Of a stretch of 64,000 bases of DNA, positions 12,299 through 24,713 are shown in pieces (positions within the stretch are counted from its first letter, which is position 1; each line of letters begins with the position of its first letter). The position numbers were made by a program, and so were the translations under genes. Under the pieces are notes generated by a model that searched no databases, had not been told where the DNA came from, and saw only the letters and a list, made by a program, of their open reading frames with translations. This stretch comes from Oreohelix idahoensis (taxonomy: Eukaryota > Mollusca > Gastropoda > Stylommatophora > Oreohelicidae). The stretch is from the NCBI GenBank assembly GCA_024509875.1, contig JAMPIV010017778.1, forward strand, positions 1 through 64,000, in the 5' to 3' direction.

Positions 12299-15068
12299 AA
12301 GAGAGACTGGAATACGCTCTGGAAGATCAACAAATGATGGAAGGAGGTACAATGAGACGAGTATGGTCAGAGGCGGTGCGAGGTGGGTCAGAGCTCAACT
12401 TCTGGGTGGGGCTCATCGTCCTTTTAGGCTGCGCTATCTCAACTACCGCAAAACAATTTTAAAAGAGAAAATAGACAGATTCAGTTTAGGATTTTCTTCT
12501 TACGGCGAAAGAACTCATTTGAGGCCCGATTGTGTGGGCCTATAAGGGCTGATAGGGATCAGTGGCCATCCATACTTTTATGTCGGACACTGCTAGTGGG
12601 GCCCGCGATGGAGACTTTTATAGCCTCCCTGTGGAGGAAAGGGCCGATTATGATAAAGTGAAGGAGAGAAATTGCTCGGCGAGGTTCCGTCTGACTGCTG
12701 ACGGATAACCGGACGGCGTTTTATCAAAAAACGCGGAGATGCCCCCTAAGTTACACTGAACCAGGACTTCGACGAGAGGATCTTTTTATATGCCACGAAG
12801 ATCAAACTTCTATTGAATACAGATAGGGATTCGAGAAAATGAGAGGAAATTCTAGCTAAGGATATATAATGCGGCTTGCTGCTGGAGATTTGGCTGTGCA
12901 TAAGAGACCACACGTGGATTGAGTCCTCACAGATGAGCGCTTCCATCTGGAGTTGGTTGGAGAATGCGTTCTTCAGTTCCACAGGAACGACCAACCCAAA
13001 ATGGAACCATATTGCAGATCCAATGGGCCCAATCTGGGTACCATTCCATATTATGTCCTCGGCCCATCCGGGCAAATCCATTCTCAGCTAAGTGGGTCTT
13101 ACAGAAAGACCTTAGTTGCCAGTGTGTTTGCCGAAGTGAAGCGCCATCCTGGGCGCAAATCAGGACAGTACTGGGATCAAGAGACAGTACAGAGATCTAT
13201 GACAGATGGCCTCTAACACTTCCCTACGCAAGAGTACCCGGAGTAGGTGTCAGCTATTGGAATATTTCTCGGTTCCCATAGAAACAGTCGTCCGAGGGGG
13301 ACACGAAACATAATATTTATAGGTGAACAGGGAAGGAGTTACCAAACTCATAAGCAGGTTACGACTTTCGAGGACTCTCAGGGGACGAAGACAGATTTTG
13401 GTACAAAACCAAACATCATACGAGCAGCAGAGGAGTGGCTTCCTCAGAGAGTCGTTCTTCTGACATCCTGATGCGGGTGGTCCTTCGTCCTCGAATGGAT
13501 CCAGCAAAAGCCACACGCGAGGAGAAAAAGAAAAGAGCGCGCGTGTGGTACCAAATTGCGGTGGCAGGGGTCATAGTGCTGATAAAGCTCTGCCACTACC
13601 CCCGATTGAACCACGCAAATTCCCCCGCGGTTGTGTTGGACCAAGGTGAACAGCGATGGACTTTGCGGGGTGGCCGACCTCTGTTTCAACTGCGAAACGA
13701 GAGAGGATTAGTGCTACAAACAATGGTGGGCATTGCGGCACCATGTCTTATCGGCAAAGTGCATGAGACTGGCAGGTGATCCGTCCACGGAAGGAAAGGT
13801 GGAGAAAAGACCAGTTCCAGGGTGTTGAGAGACACCGAATGCACAAACAATTGGGGTGGTTGCGTACGATCGTGCATCGAACTGACTTCTGTCTGAACGA
13901 CTAGGCAAAACGGTAAAAATGCACCCACGTTTCGGGGGCAAATGTTGAGACTTTACCCCCAGGCGTGGCATTAGATGGTGGACACACCGTTCAATACGGT
14001 ATCGAGTCCTATGCGATTGGGTCCTGGAAGGATCCCGATTGCCGATTTTAACCGTTCGGTTAATGTTACCGGTGATGCAATAGTGCCATGGGTGTTAAGC
14101 TGATGCAGGAAGCCTCAGCATACACCAAAACTCCCAACGGAGAAGACCCCACAAGGTACATTTGTAGACGCGAGATCGCAAACAATTACCAAACGACAGA
14201 GTAGAAGCAGTAGGGACGTATTACGAAAGTCCGAACGCTAATAAATCGCACAGGTTGGGGTGCCGTAACGTTCCCCAGAATAATAGTTGGCCGCACTTCT
14301 TAGGAGAGTATTCGGACGAAGTCGCGCGCAGGTTAGATTTGTGGAAGTAGTGGTCCATTGCGAGACAATACAAAGATGGCCACGTGTGACTTTTACCCAA
14401 ATAGTTTGGGAGTGCGCGGAAGGCAGTTTTAGGCTGAAGCATAATGTCACTTTGCTTAAGAATCATATGCTATGTTGTTCAGCCAATAGCTGGGGGTTAG
14501 ATTTTAAAGACTGCCGGTCAGTTAAGATGTTCGGTTAATATGAACCGAAACCTGAGTTTGCCTCTGACCCACGCCCCTAGTTCGATATTTTTTAAGAACT
14601 TATGGTGGATGTATTTTTGTTATACAAATGTATTTGAATATACTAGCCTAATAAAGGTAATATTTGATGAAGTGGTACGCAATAGGTATATAAATCATCA
14701 TCGTATATTGACAACTAGATTAGGAGAGATGATTTATTTATACAATGTCGAATTGCTGCTTTGGTGACAATTATTTATACAAATTTTGCGTAACATGCAT
14801 TAGGTGTAAAGTTTACTCCAGGATTAGTCAGTCGTTGCTTATTTTTCATGATCTGTCAAATACCTGGTTCTGGATTGTGTACAATGTTTTTCTTGTATTC
14901 GCGAATGGGGTGAGTGAGAAGGCATTGTATGTCCAATGAGGTTGTAGCAACTCTGGCATTTCCTTATCTGCATGTGGAGGTGGCTATATTGGCCATTTTC
15001 AGTCGCTCTTACCCAGAGGGGATTGGGCCGTACTCCTCCGATGGAAAATGAAAACTGCGTTTTTCTTA

Positions 15069-15080
15069 GGCGGGGGTGGA
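15069..15080 (+). promoter_or_regulatory. Polypurine tract, element A
   Basis: GGCGGGGGTGGA ends immediately before the 3' LTR TGTCACAGC. This is the expected position for the plus-strand primer. Confidence 0.7.
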
Positions 15081-15970
15081 TGTCACAGCATAAATTGTTT
15101 TCACTAAATTTTTTATAGTGAGTTTACACTGGTTGTGTGACAACCCTGGTATTCCATCTTTGGATACCTGTCCAGCGGGTTTTTGGCTAGAAGGAAAAAC
15201 CGGAAGAAACGGTTTGGCGGAAAGGTGGAGCTAGAATGTCCGCTCGGACCTGGAGAAGTCGATGATGGCCGGTGTCAGCAGTTTTGCCTGGGGAAAGTTA
15301 TATAGATTGCCCACTATTGTTCATTATTTTCTTGCCGTTATTTTCATGAGACATCAGAGGTAGAGCGATTACTGTTAGACCCCTAGCCCCAGTATTCTTA
15401 CACTCCACTGACGTACTCCCCACAACCTTGGCCCCCACCCTTGAGAGCGTACCATACATCTCACTCTATACATCGATAGTTAGCGCACAAAATGATGTAT
15501 TGCGAGTTTTATATCTCTCTTGAGTCGGCATAGTCCTTGGATCCCTCGCTCTACGTTTAGACGCACACTCTGATTAGTCATGAGGGCGGTTTGCTGAGTA
15601 AGAAATTATCTCATGCGATTTTCGGTACGTTAACATTCTTCATACTAGTGGTGCGCAGATATGCGGCACACGCTATCGCGATGGAGCAGTTCTTTTTTTC
15701 CAGTGCATGTGCAATGCAATGTTCGATGAGTATCGTCAGCCGGGTGGGCGACTCACGTGTGTGGTGATATTCATTTAACTCAGGGTCATTACCTGTTAGT
15801 AAGTGTTATCATGTTATTTATGTCTCAGCTATTTCGTAGTGCTATGGTTTGTAACCTTTGAACAGCGAGCTAAGAGTCTAGTGTTGGGACGTGCCTTAAA
15901 CCCATAGTAACCAGTAGAGAAGTTCGCTCAGACAGCACAAAGTTATTCTCCTGTGGTCTTATTCTGACTC
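15081..15970 (+). repeat. 3' LTR of element A (insertion-riddled copy)
   Basis: It is collinear with the 701-bp 5' LTR but 890 bp long because of dozens of small insertions. The end reads TGACTC in place of TGACA and is followed by ATGAT, the target duplication. The differences are dominated by insertions, unlike normal LTR decay. Confidence 0.8.
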
Positions 15971-15975
15971 ATGAT

Positions 15976-18900
15976 AGTGTTCACTTTGCATTAGAAAATT
16001 TCCGCCTCCGAGATGTTTGTTCTACTGATATAGTAATTAATGCATCGCAGCAGAGACATGACATTGACTCACACCCAATGAGAGAGGCCTGATCACCCGT
16101 TGGCTTGTCACAAACAAGAACTCTGACCCCGATTCATGGATACCTAATTTGAGTTAAAGTATTTGCACCTAAAATGCGACCCTGTAGCTACACAGCGCGA
16201 AGAATGGATGAGAGCCCACACCCCACTCGTCTGACTGCTTGCGTTGTCGAGGTGGATGCACCGAATCTATATACACACACCTAACAAACAACAATCCTAC
16301 AATCACACAGCCACACTATACCTTTTCCCCACACATCATTCCGCCTACTAACTAACCTGCTAACATCAGATGCTATCCTCTACAACAAAACAAGCAGCGG
16401 CCTCATCGATCCCGCCATATCTACACCTCTCTCTCTCTTACTCCACTAATCGACGCTAAGCCTCGTTATTCCCATACACACACAACCCGAAACTGGCATC
16501 TACTTATATGAGAACGCGTTGCAACCCTCCAAGTCGGCACAATCCCCGCCCACAACAGAACTACCTCCTAACCCACTTATGTCCATCAATAGCTCAATCC
16601 GTACATAGCGCTACATTGACACACCTAACCAATCTATTCTCACTCCCCACTACACCGCTCAACAACCCCATCAATCTCTCTACCCCACCTAACAACATCC
16701 TTCCAAAACAAAACAGATGACATCATTCCCCCAATTCTCTACACAATCAAGGGAGCGCAGTAGCCTCTACTCACGAAACAGCGGCACGCCTCACAAGCTA
16801 CAGGGTGCGACCGCTAACCTCTCACAGGTGCGACCACACCCCACCCACCAGAACAATCAACACCACACAAACACAAGCGTGTCACCACCCCAAAACTGAC
16901 CTCTTACATCCACAGTCTAAAGCAACCAAACACTAATTTTTATGTTAGATATGGTTTACCTATCCAGCACTACAGTTACGTAATATTTTCACACCCATAA
17001 GCTTTTACAATCAACAGAATGCATGCAAGACGTCACTTCTACAATATTGGGCGATCAAAAATGCCTGAACTGATAGGGGTAGAAAACTTTCACCCTTTCA
17101 CCGGCCTCCAACTCATATCTCTACAGCCATAACACCACATACACACATGAAAAGGGACACCGAGGAGTCTAACAACAGTCATACACACATACAGCACATA
17201 AGAGAGCGACATAGCACACACATATACCCACATTACAAAACCACACCCCTCTTTATCTTAGCCGCGTGCGAGATCAGCGCCCCACATGAGTCGAGACGCG
17301 CACTCTCTAATATAGCAACGATACGCGGACCCAATTAAAAAGGAACTTGGATAGACGGCACCGCCTACGCCCAAGAATCCTATACACAAAAGCGCAGACA
17401 CAGCGCTTCTTCCACTCCAACCGCTACCCTCTCTCTACACTAGTTGACACAATCTATCGAACTCTGCTCCTTAAGCTCAGTGTATATCTCCACACGAGCC
17501 AAGAGAGAACTCAGAGCCGACCGATATCTGTCGAGACACTCCTGTCAGTAGCACAACCCACTCGAAGGATGTAGGCACCGTAAAGACTCTACTAAAGATA
17601 ATAGGTTCTCCTCTCTCTGTATATGGAGATACAGAAGATACACATACCTCTAAAACATCTCGATCTAACTAAACATTGTCTCTGAGACCAAATATAAATG
17701 CGCATACCGGAGCCGTCTAACAAGCTTGACCCTGCGCCTACGGCGCCCAGTCTAAAATCTCAATGTAAATGGCAACTTCAGACCGTTACCTTTACAAATA
17801 CGGACCGCGGATCAGACGAGCACTAAATCTCTTCCAAGACTGTAGTCATTTCCCACCTATCAATCATTTCTTAACCGATGTTTTTGCGAGTCTCAAGTCA
17901 AATGAGCGAGAGTATTTTTCTCTAATCTGAGCGCCGGTCCTCTTTCCCTACTCATGAGTCTCCCTTTCTTATATTTTTAATCAGTACGAGAGCGAATTAA
18001 GCCTCTTCTTCCGCGTCTGATAGAGATGCAAGAAAGACACACGATAGCACGAGCCAGAGAGTCCTCGATTTAAGAATATAAAGCCGCCGTACGCTCAAGA
18101 TGAGCGCGCATCGTCCTATCAGCATCTGGTGTTTTTTGAGTTGTTATGCCACCTGTGTTTCTTACTTTTTAATGAGGCGTCCTCGTTGAACACGCCACGC
18201 GGCGTATGGAGCAGCAACTTGCCCAATTACAATCAGTCCTTCATTAATGTAATACGACAGTCCTGCGCGTAAAGAATTGCATTTAGTTATTTATTCATTG
18301 TGTCTTATGTATCCAGAGATGGACCCTTGACTCCGAGAGAAACATGCGAGATCCACGCGTCACTAATTCTAAGCAGTTCACGTAGACAAATGGTTTTTCT
18401 ACGAGTGTGGAGAGTTATCTACGGCCTGCCTCCTTTATCATACTCTGTTCCTACACAAGCCTGTGTAGTATAGCTGCAGCAATTACTTTGGAATAATGTT
18501 CTTTCCGTTTCAACATTTCAACTATTAGTCTCGCCAGCGTACGTTTTCTACGTCTTCGCTGAGCCAAAAATCTTTCAACCGACGAGAGAACCACATATAG
18601 CTTGATGTACCTATTGTCATACTGGTGAATTTGTCTGTTTTTATTCGTTGCACCAAAATTAATAGCGTACCAGCGGTGACATACACAGCGGCGAATTGCA
18701 TTTCTCTCTTGCTTGACCGACATATGTAAGTCATATGTTCCATATTATCTCATTATCTCTCCTAGAGAAATACAGAGATGTTGAGAGTACCAGGCTAATG
18801 CTATACTCCAGTGTCCTCTTTATTCTGATCTGTCCCTCTACGTGTTGCGTATTTTGCTCGTCAGTGCACCTAGCTACTTCCTGCACTGCATGGGCTTTCT

Positions 18901-20230
18901 TAGCCTGCGCCTGCCATAAACATACCTGACTCACGAATACCTAAAGACACACCCACCCCACTCCATCCATCCAATCTTTGTCCGTCCACAATAATCGATC
19001 GAGAGTATACCCGCTCCGATACTAGATCCAGTCTGTCTATCTGCGTTGTCCCTCTGATCTGTGCCTACCTGTCGTCGCCAGCTCGCCATGCCCGCCAAGC
19101 TACTCTCTACACAATTACCATCTCTGTCTGTACTGACCATTTTCATTACCCTGCATACACCCTAATCTACACCCTCAACCTCCAATCACTCCAATGCGCA
19201 AGCCCTAGACTGAGCACTTACCGTGAGTTCTATCGCGAGGCCAAGTCTTGCCTAACCCCACACTCTGTATTCATCAACGACATGCGCCTCATCACTTATG
19301 TAATTCAAAGGACTTATGTGGTATCACTCCGCACTGTAAATATGTAACTAAGAACTCACGAGAGTGCGTGTATGCGAGGAGAGATAGAACAGAAAGAAAG
19401 AGATGGAGAACATCAAGATTAAATGCCTAAATATGGTCACGGAGAAAGTGTTCAGGTTACAATAGACAGTAACACAAGTTCTGACAAATCCTAACTAGCT
19501 ATCTTATTCTCAGAGACTATACCTTGACATAGATATCCTTAGTGCAATTCGCAACATTCAGTGACGCGCTAGATCAACTGGGATACAAAAAGGAAACTTT
19601 CGAGTTCACGCTAGCGCTAATACTACCAAATACACAGTGTAGCAAATCTCTTAACCCATTAGGAGTTCTACAGACGAGATTCTCTGACACCTTCTCCACG
19701 AAAGGAGTATTATGACACGAGTAAGTACACAATAGCACCGGGAGATGATGCGGCATAAAAACTAACATAAAAAGTAATGTAGAATTAGGAATGGATCACA
19801 TGGTCTGCTTATCCGAAGAGTCTACATGAGAGTGAAAACAATGAATAGATATTGCACAAGACCTTAAGAAATACATAGGAGTAGGATGGCGATTGCTGAG
19901 TAGCGCTCCATAGTCTGACTTGAATAGCGTCCACATTGGATGCATCTCTCAACGCGGGTTGTCTGAAGCAGTAATAACACGTGGTGCAAGATGCGAAACA
20001 ATCTTCTCATAAATTAAGCTATTTACAACTGTAATAGAGATGTCTCACAAAACTATTTCTATCACTTTATCCAGTTAAGTGGTGTCTTGCTAAAGTTATT
20101 GAGCGAACAAAAACATATCCAAGTCTTCCGTGACATTAAAAGAGGCTAGATGCGCGAGATCGAGTGAAGACTCTCTCTTACGACTGGACGCTTTGAACAC
20201 ACTTTGAGGACATAGACTAAAGTAACAGAG
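15976..20230. other. No gene recognised; sequence quality doubtful
   Basis: The first ~60 bp match the GAGAATTCTC...TTTGTT repeat seen at 5503. The rest is AC/CT-rich with many GAG, CTC and AC interjections and only short frames. The flanking duplicated segments on both sides show insertion-type errors, so real features here could be hidden by frame and motif damage. Confidence 0.45.
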
Positions 20231-21770
20231 TGTGGCCTCTCTGTACCATATTGTTCTTTATGATAAAAACATACCTATATTTCCTTCACAGGCGACATGA
20301 GGAGCACACCACCCAGGGAATTTATTATAAATTATGAGAACACCGAAGAAGTAATAAATAGTGAGTCACATATTTAAGGCGCGCAAGAGTTCGCTTTCCC
20401 AGATCCACACAGGAGAGTGCCATTTTTCTAAATAATTGGAGAGGTGCGAGTTCCCCCCTGACCAATTCTCGAGGATCTACTCAGATTATTACAACCCCAG
20501 GGAAAAAAGAGCGTGTGGAACAGCGAAAAGCGTCACTCACCAGTTAATTTCTGAGGCAGTAACATGATACAAAAAAGACAGAGCGACCAAAACTCAAGAG
20601 ATTTCAGGCTCTGAGAAATCGTAAAGGCCATCTACAATTTATCTTAGGTGATCTTTTGGCTATAGAGTACTTTGATAAATCCAAAACTAACAACATCTAT
20701 CATATATCATAGAAAATGGGTAAATATCAGGTGCGAACAATTGTGATGGTCAGAATTACTAGAGTATTAAATTTATTTCTTCACGCTGACGTAAGTAGTG
20801 AAATCAATGACAAAATTTGCATGTCTCTTAAATAGAACAAGCGACCGAACCCTATGTTCCCACAGCAGACTAGGTTTGGGATCTTGCACAGTTCAATTTC
20901 GAGAGCAAGCAAAAGACAATTATCACTTACTGAACTCTGCCTTCAAATGCGACAGGATAAAGAAGTCACGTAGCTTATCGAGCGATCTCACAGACTAACA
21001 TTCTATCAAGAAGTTCTAGTGTTGAGTGAATCAAGCAGGAGTTAACTAACCCAGATTAAGTGGCGCCTTATTGCAAGAAAATAGTCAAAGTTCAAATAGA
21101 AGACAAATCTTCTGGAACGAGACATTAGTCGGTGAAACCTGGTAACATTTCTCTCCGACCTAAAATAAGAACACCTTGTACAAACTTTTAAAGGCAAGTG
21201 AACACACCTGTAGTGAGATGTGAGAACGGGAATATCCGCACATAAAATCTTATGAGACAATTGCGACAAGTTAAAGTCCTCTAACAGCAGACCAGAAGTA
21301 AGCGCAAACAGAGAGGTGAATTATTATCATCGAATGAAAGAGCGATGCTGATGCGACAGTATAGAAATAACACTATATATCATTAATGCTGATATTTAAT
21401 TGAATAACATCGTGCTGGAATTCTACCAAGGCTTATTAGATCTAGAAACTTCTATTTTTAAGTTTGCACTGCTCGAAAGATAATATAAAACAGTTTTTAT
21501 CTGGCAATGAAGGATCAACGCGCTGTTGAACAATAGAGGTAGAGAACTCTTACTACACAGTTTGAGATCCTAGAATAAGAAATCTGTCTCTCTATAATCA
21601 ATTCAAAAATTCGAGCTACATCAACACCCTATAAGAAGAAGAAAATCGAACCTGCTGAGAGTTAACAAAAGCAAATTTCTAAGAAGTAGAGAGAAACTAA
21701 ATCACTTGTATTTAGAGACACCCAGTATATTCAAACATGTCAGCTTCTCAAGTTAAAGCGATAAACCTCA
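20231..21770 (+). repeat. 5' LTR of element B (approximate ends)
   Basis: Collinear anchors with 41,033-42,060 include TGTGGCC, AATAATAAATAGTG/AGTAATAAATAGTG, TCACATATTTA, CCCCTGACCAAT, CTGACGTAAGTAGTGAAA, ACTAGGTTTG, GAAATCTGTCT and AAAATCGAACCTG. It is about 1.5 times the length of the 3' copy because of small insertions. Confidence 0.65.
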
Positions 21771-21777
21771 GCTGGGT

Positions 21778-22814
21778 GTGGAACAACAACAACCACAGAA
21801 CCAACCCGTAAATACACAACCACTGCAGCCCCAGGACAGACAAAATATGGAAGGACCAACAATAATAGCGCTACGGCAAATTACTGAAACCCTACAGAAA
21901 AATGACAACTACGCGAAATTCACACAGGTAGGACCCATTGTTCAGCCGGTCGCCGGAAAGAAGCAAATATTCAGAAGATGGTTGTCCGACATGGAAAAAT
22001 TTGCGGCACTAGCAGAGGCAACAACGGATGAAGAGAAAAAGAAAAATCGCTCTGTTGGGTTCTGATTCGTACGTGACTGATTTTTTAAGAAGGAGGTCCC
22101 AGCAGTACCCCACAGAAACCTACGAGTCCCTAAAAAAAGAGCTCACCCAGAGATATGGGGAAATCATAGACAAAATGCATGCTTGGTCAGTCCTTAGAAG
22201 CATGAAACAGGAAAGAGATGAATCGGTACAACTTTTTTGGAGATCGATTCCTCAATATGGCAGAAGAGGCATTTTGCGGAGAAATCCCTACCGCACCTGA
22301 TGTAGAAATACAGTTAGTGGGGATATTTGCCGATGGCCTTAGAGCGGAAAATATCAGAAGGCATCTTATTAGAAAAGACACCAAGACTATTGCTGAAACA
22401 ATCCAAGCAGCAATACAGGAGGAAAATCTTCACCGAAGGTTCCAACAAAGAGCAGGTAGGGAACCCCGACCAGAATATAGGGACTATGATGAGCATGAGC
22501 CTATGGAAGTTGACCATACCAGGAGGCAATGGACTCGCCCACGACAACGTGATGATAGACCCCGCAATTATAGACCCCCCACACAGAGGCAAAACGACGT
22601 CAATAATGTCAGTACAAACGGATGCTTTACATGCGGTAGGCTCGGACATGGTTACAAGTCCTGTAGAGCAAATTACAATCATGCACCATTCAGAAGAGGA
22701 GGTTACCAACCACAACAACCCGCACCACCCCCACGTGATTACACCAGAAATCAGTATACCAGAGGCGCACCTCAACCCCTCATGCGTCAGGGAAACGGCC
22801 GCGCCACTCACTAA
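21778..22814 (+). pseudogene. gag of element B (two frame breaks)
   Basis: Gag packages the element RNA in cytoplasmic particles. Three overlapping frames together cover a Gypsy gag: 21,778 to about 22,045, then to about 22,235, then to the stop at 22,812-22,814. The last segment carries a zinc knuckle C-X2-C-X4-H-X4-C at 22,623-22,664 (CFTCGRLGHGYKSC), followed by a Pro/Gln/Arg-rich tail. Each break needs one base to be skipped. The first falls in an A-rich stretch near 22,040 and the second at a T6 run near 22,231. I cannot fix the start codon: the leftmost frame begins at a GTG, and an ATG at 21,737 is in another frame and runs into a stop. The breaks may be assembly errors, as the left flank is full of insertions. 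Confidence 0.75.
22790..22796 (+). promoter_or_regulatory. -1 ribosomal slippery heptamer GGGAAAC
   Basis: In the gag frame this reads G GGA AAC, a perfect X XXY YYZ heptamer, and lies 15 bases before the gag stop codon. A -1 slip here enters the frame that carries protease and pol. GGGAAAC is an established slippery sequence in type D retroviruses. I could not evaluate a downstream pseudoknot. Confidence 0.75.
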
Positions 22815-23902
22815 ACAGGACCGTTAGTGAGGGCAACAATCACAGAAACTGGTCCAAAACAAAAGAAACAACACAGAACAGAAACTGTCAAGTGGGCCCA
22901 TCCAGTAAAATACAATATGAAGAAATGTTGCATGATGGAACTAAAATACATCCGGACCCCAGTTCCTGCATCATGTCTATACAGGGCCAACAATATAGGG
23001 CACTGGTAGATACAGGAGCATCCATCAGCCTTATTAGGTTCCAGCTGTTCAAGAGGATCCAACACTTAGTACGATTTCAACCGTCCAAAACACACCTAGC
23101 TTCAGTCACGGGACAAAGACTAAATTCAGTTGGGACAGCATGGCTAAAATTTTCCTTAGGCGAAACAAATTTTGAACACCCATTTGTCATTACTAAAGGA
23201 ATGTCTAGAAATCTTATCCTAGGGAGGGATTTCTTTAACAAACACAAAGTTCGAATATACTATGACCTCCAGAAAATCAAAGTCAACAATACATACATAG
23301 ATCTCCAGGACGATATCCACATAGCGTCTTTGGTAAGGATTACAGCTCCCATAACGGTGGCTCCAAACTCCCTGGTCATAGCAAAAGGCAGAGTAAAAAA
23401 TTCTGAGTACATAACACCAGGGCAATCAGTTCAAGTACAGCCCCTAGCAGAAGAAAGCATTATTGATGACCCATTGTTGCAAATTACAGAGGGAATCGCT
23501 GAAGTCTCGAAGTCCAGAGATTTCCCCATCATGATATTGAATATGTCAGGAAAAACTACCACTATAAAAAGAGGCACAGTTGTAGCGCAAGTGGATACGT
23601 CAACAATAAGACAAACCAAAACCAATAGAGACCATCCACAAATTGTCTCAACCACTCCCACTGGACATAATGCACGAAATCACAGTACAAATAACCATAG
23701 TACATGGAAAGTAAACAGTTATAAGGCTTATGCAGAAAAAGGCAGCAACATCAGTCACAGCTATGTTACACCACAGCATACCCTACCCAGATGGCAGAAA
23801 CGAACCAGTCCATACATAAGAAGAGAAAGGCCACAGTATGAAAATGACTATAATTACTCATTCTTGCGCCCCAGCACACCAAGAGAAAAGATGAAGTGCT
23901 GT
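22811..23902 (+). CDS. Element B pol, 5' part: aspartic protease (interrupted)
   Basis: This frame is reached by -1 frameshifting at 22,790 and stays open upstream into gag, so no initiator is needed; an internal ATG lies at 22,892. The protease signature VDTGAS is at 23,006-23,023, and ILGRDFF, the conserved hydrophobic-G region near the second half of the fold, is at about 23,215-23,235. It would cleave Gag-Pol. After the protease comes a polar linker. The frame runs 34 bases into element C's LTR and stops at 23,939. The rest of pol resumes in the same frame at 32,896, so the split product lacks RT. Confidence 0.85.
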
Positions 23903-23907
23903 ATATC
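23903..23907. repeat. Target-site duplication of element C, left copy
   Basis: ATATC directly precedes the TG of the left LTR. The same five bases follow the right LTR at 32,891-32,895. Confidence 0.9.
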
Positions 23908-24692
23908 TGTTACGGTATATGATATTAACGCCGTCTGCTAAAGGTTACCAGACGTGCAATTGTAAAGGTTAAGACATTTAATATATTGCGATAGATGTTT
24001 CAATTACTGAACGCTTCATACACGATCGATTATGACGTGTATAGCGTTGTTTAGGACACAGTCGGTAACTAAGAAACGTGACCCCTTTGTTACTTGACCG
24101 CCAAGCTGAATAGCTGCGTTGTTCTAACCTTCCAATGTAATGGCAGGATATAGCCATTTTATGTGTATTTTTGATGGACCAGGGTCAGTCCTAGAACTCG
24201 ATATGAGAAGGAAATATATGGAGGTTAGTACTTAACTAGAATCCTCAGAAGGATGAGAATAATCGTCAAATTCGTATTAATATATTTCAGACTCGCAGTC
24301 TCACTGTCGGCAGGTAGCCATGTCTATCTGCTCGTGCATATAGCTGTGATGTTCTGACGACAATACTGCATTGTATCCTTAAACGGACATTGACACATAA
24401 CCAGCAGTCTACGCCATTGATTAATTTATGCATGACTCATGTTCTGTCCCTATTTGAAATGTGTACATGTGAATTAAATGTACGGACTCGATGAAATGAC
24501 TTATCAAATCAATCGTATTCCAAAGTTCAAGTATTGTTTGGAATCTTCCACCCCCGCATTCGTTTAATCTTCCATCAAAGGCACGACGCACTAAAACTAA
24601 CATATCAAGGAAGAAAACAATGGCCAGAATTTTATAATTGTTTTATTCATAACACGTGGAACATTGTTCAGAGCAAACACATCCACGCAACA
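23908..24692 (+). repeat. 5' LTR of element C (785 bp)
   Basis: It starts TGTTACGG and ends CGCAACA. It matches 32,106-32,890 base for base except C at 24,587 versus T at 32,785 (a CpG transition at LTR position 680). Confidence 0.95.
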
Positions 24693-24693
24693 G

Positions 24694-24713
24694 TGGTGGC
24701 CAGTGTGGGGACG
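24694..24713 (+). promoter_or_regulatory. Putative primer binding site, element C
   Basis: TGGTGGCCAGTGTGGGGACG begins one base after the LTR. TGG complements a tRNA 3' CCA. The tRNA identity is not known to me. Confidence 0.5.

Larger units (their letters stand above)
8150..15068. other. Interior of element A, no recognisable gene
   Basis: The longest frames (about 100-114 codons, for example 13,435-13,779) show no retroviral or other family motif, and frames on both strands overlap at similar lengths, as expected by chance. A purine-rich stretch spans about 11,570-12,350. Subfeatures are a 38-bp tandem repeat and a G-rich tract. Confidence 0.5.
7429..15970 (+). mobile_element. Element A: non-autonomous LTR retrotransposon
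   Basis: Two direct repeats, 7429-8129 and 15,081-15,970, bound this 8.5-kb unit. The intact LTR starts TGTCA and ends TGACA. ATGAT flanks the unit on both sides (7424-7428 and 15,971-15,975). A TGG-starting primer site follows the left LTR and a purine-rich GGGGGTGGA directly precedes the right LTR. The 6.9-kb interior has only short open frames, none with gag, protease, RT or integrase motifs. I therefore read it as a large LTR derivative mobilised in trans, or an element whose coding region has decayed beyond recognition. Confidence 0.8.

Noticed and set aside
13435..13779. Possible protein-coding gene inside element A
   Set aside because: The 114-codon frame has no recognisable motif, overlaps equally long frames on the other strand, and is within chance length for the composition.
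22314..22827. 165-166-codon frames on both strands over gag B
   Set aside because: The zinc-knuckle gag frame covers the same bases; the others have no family motif.
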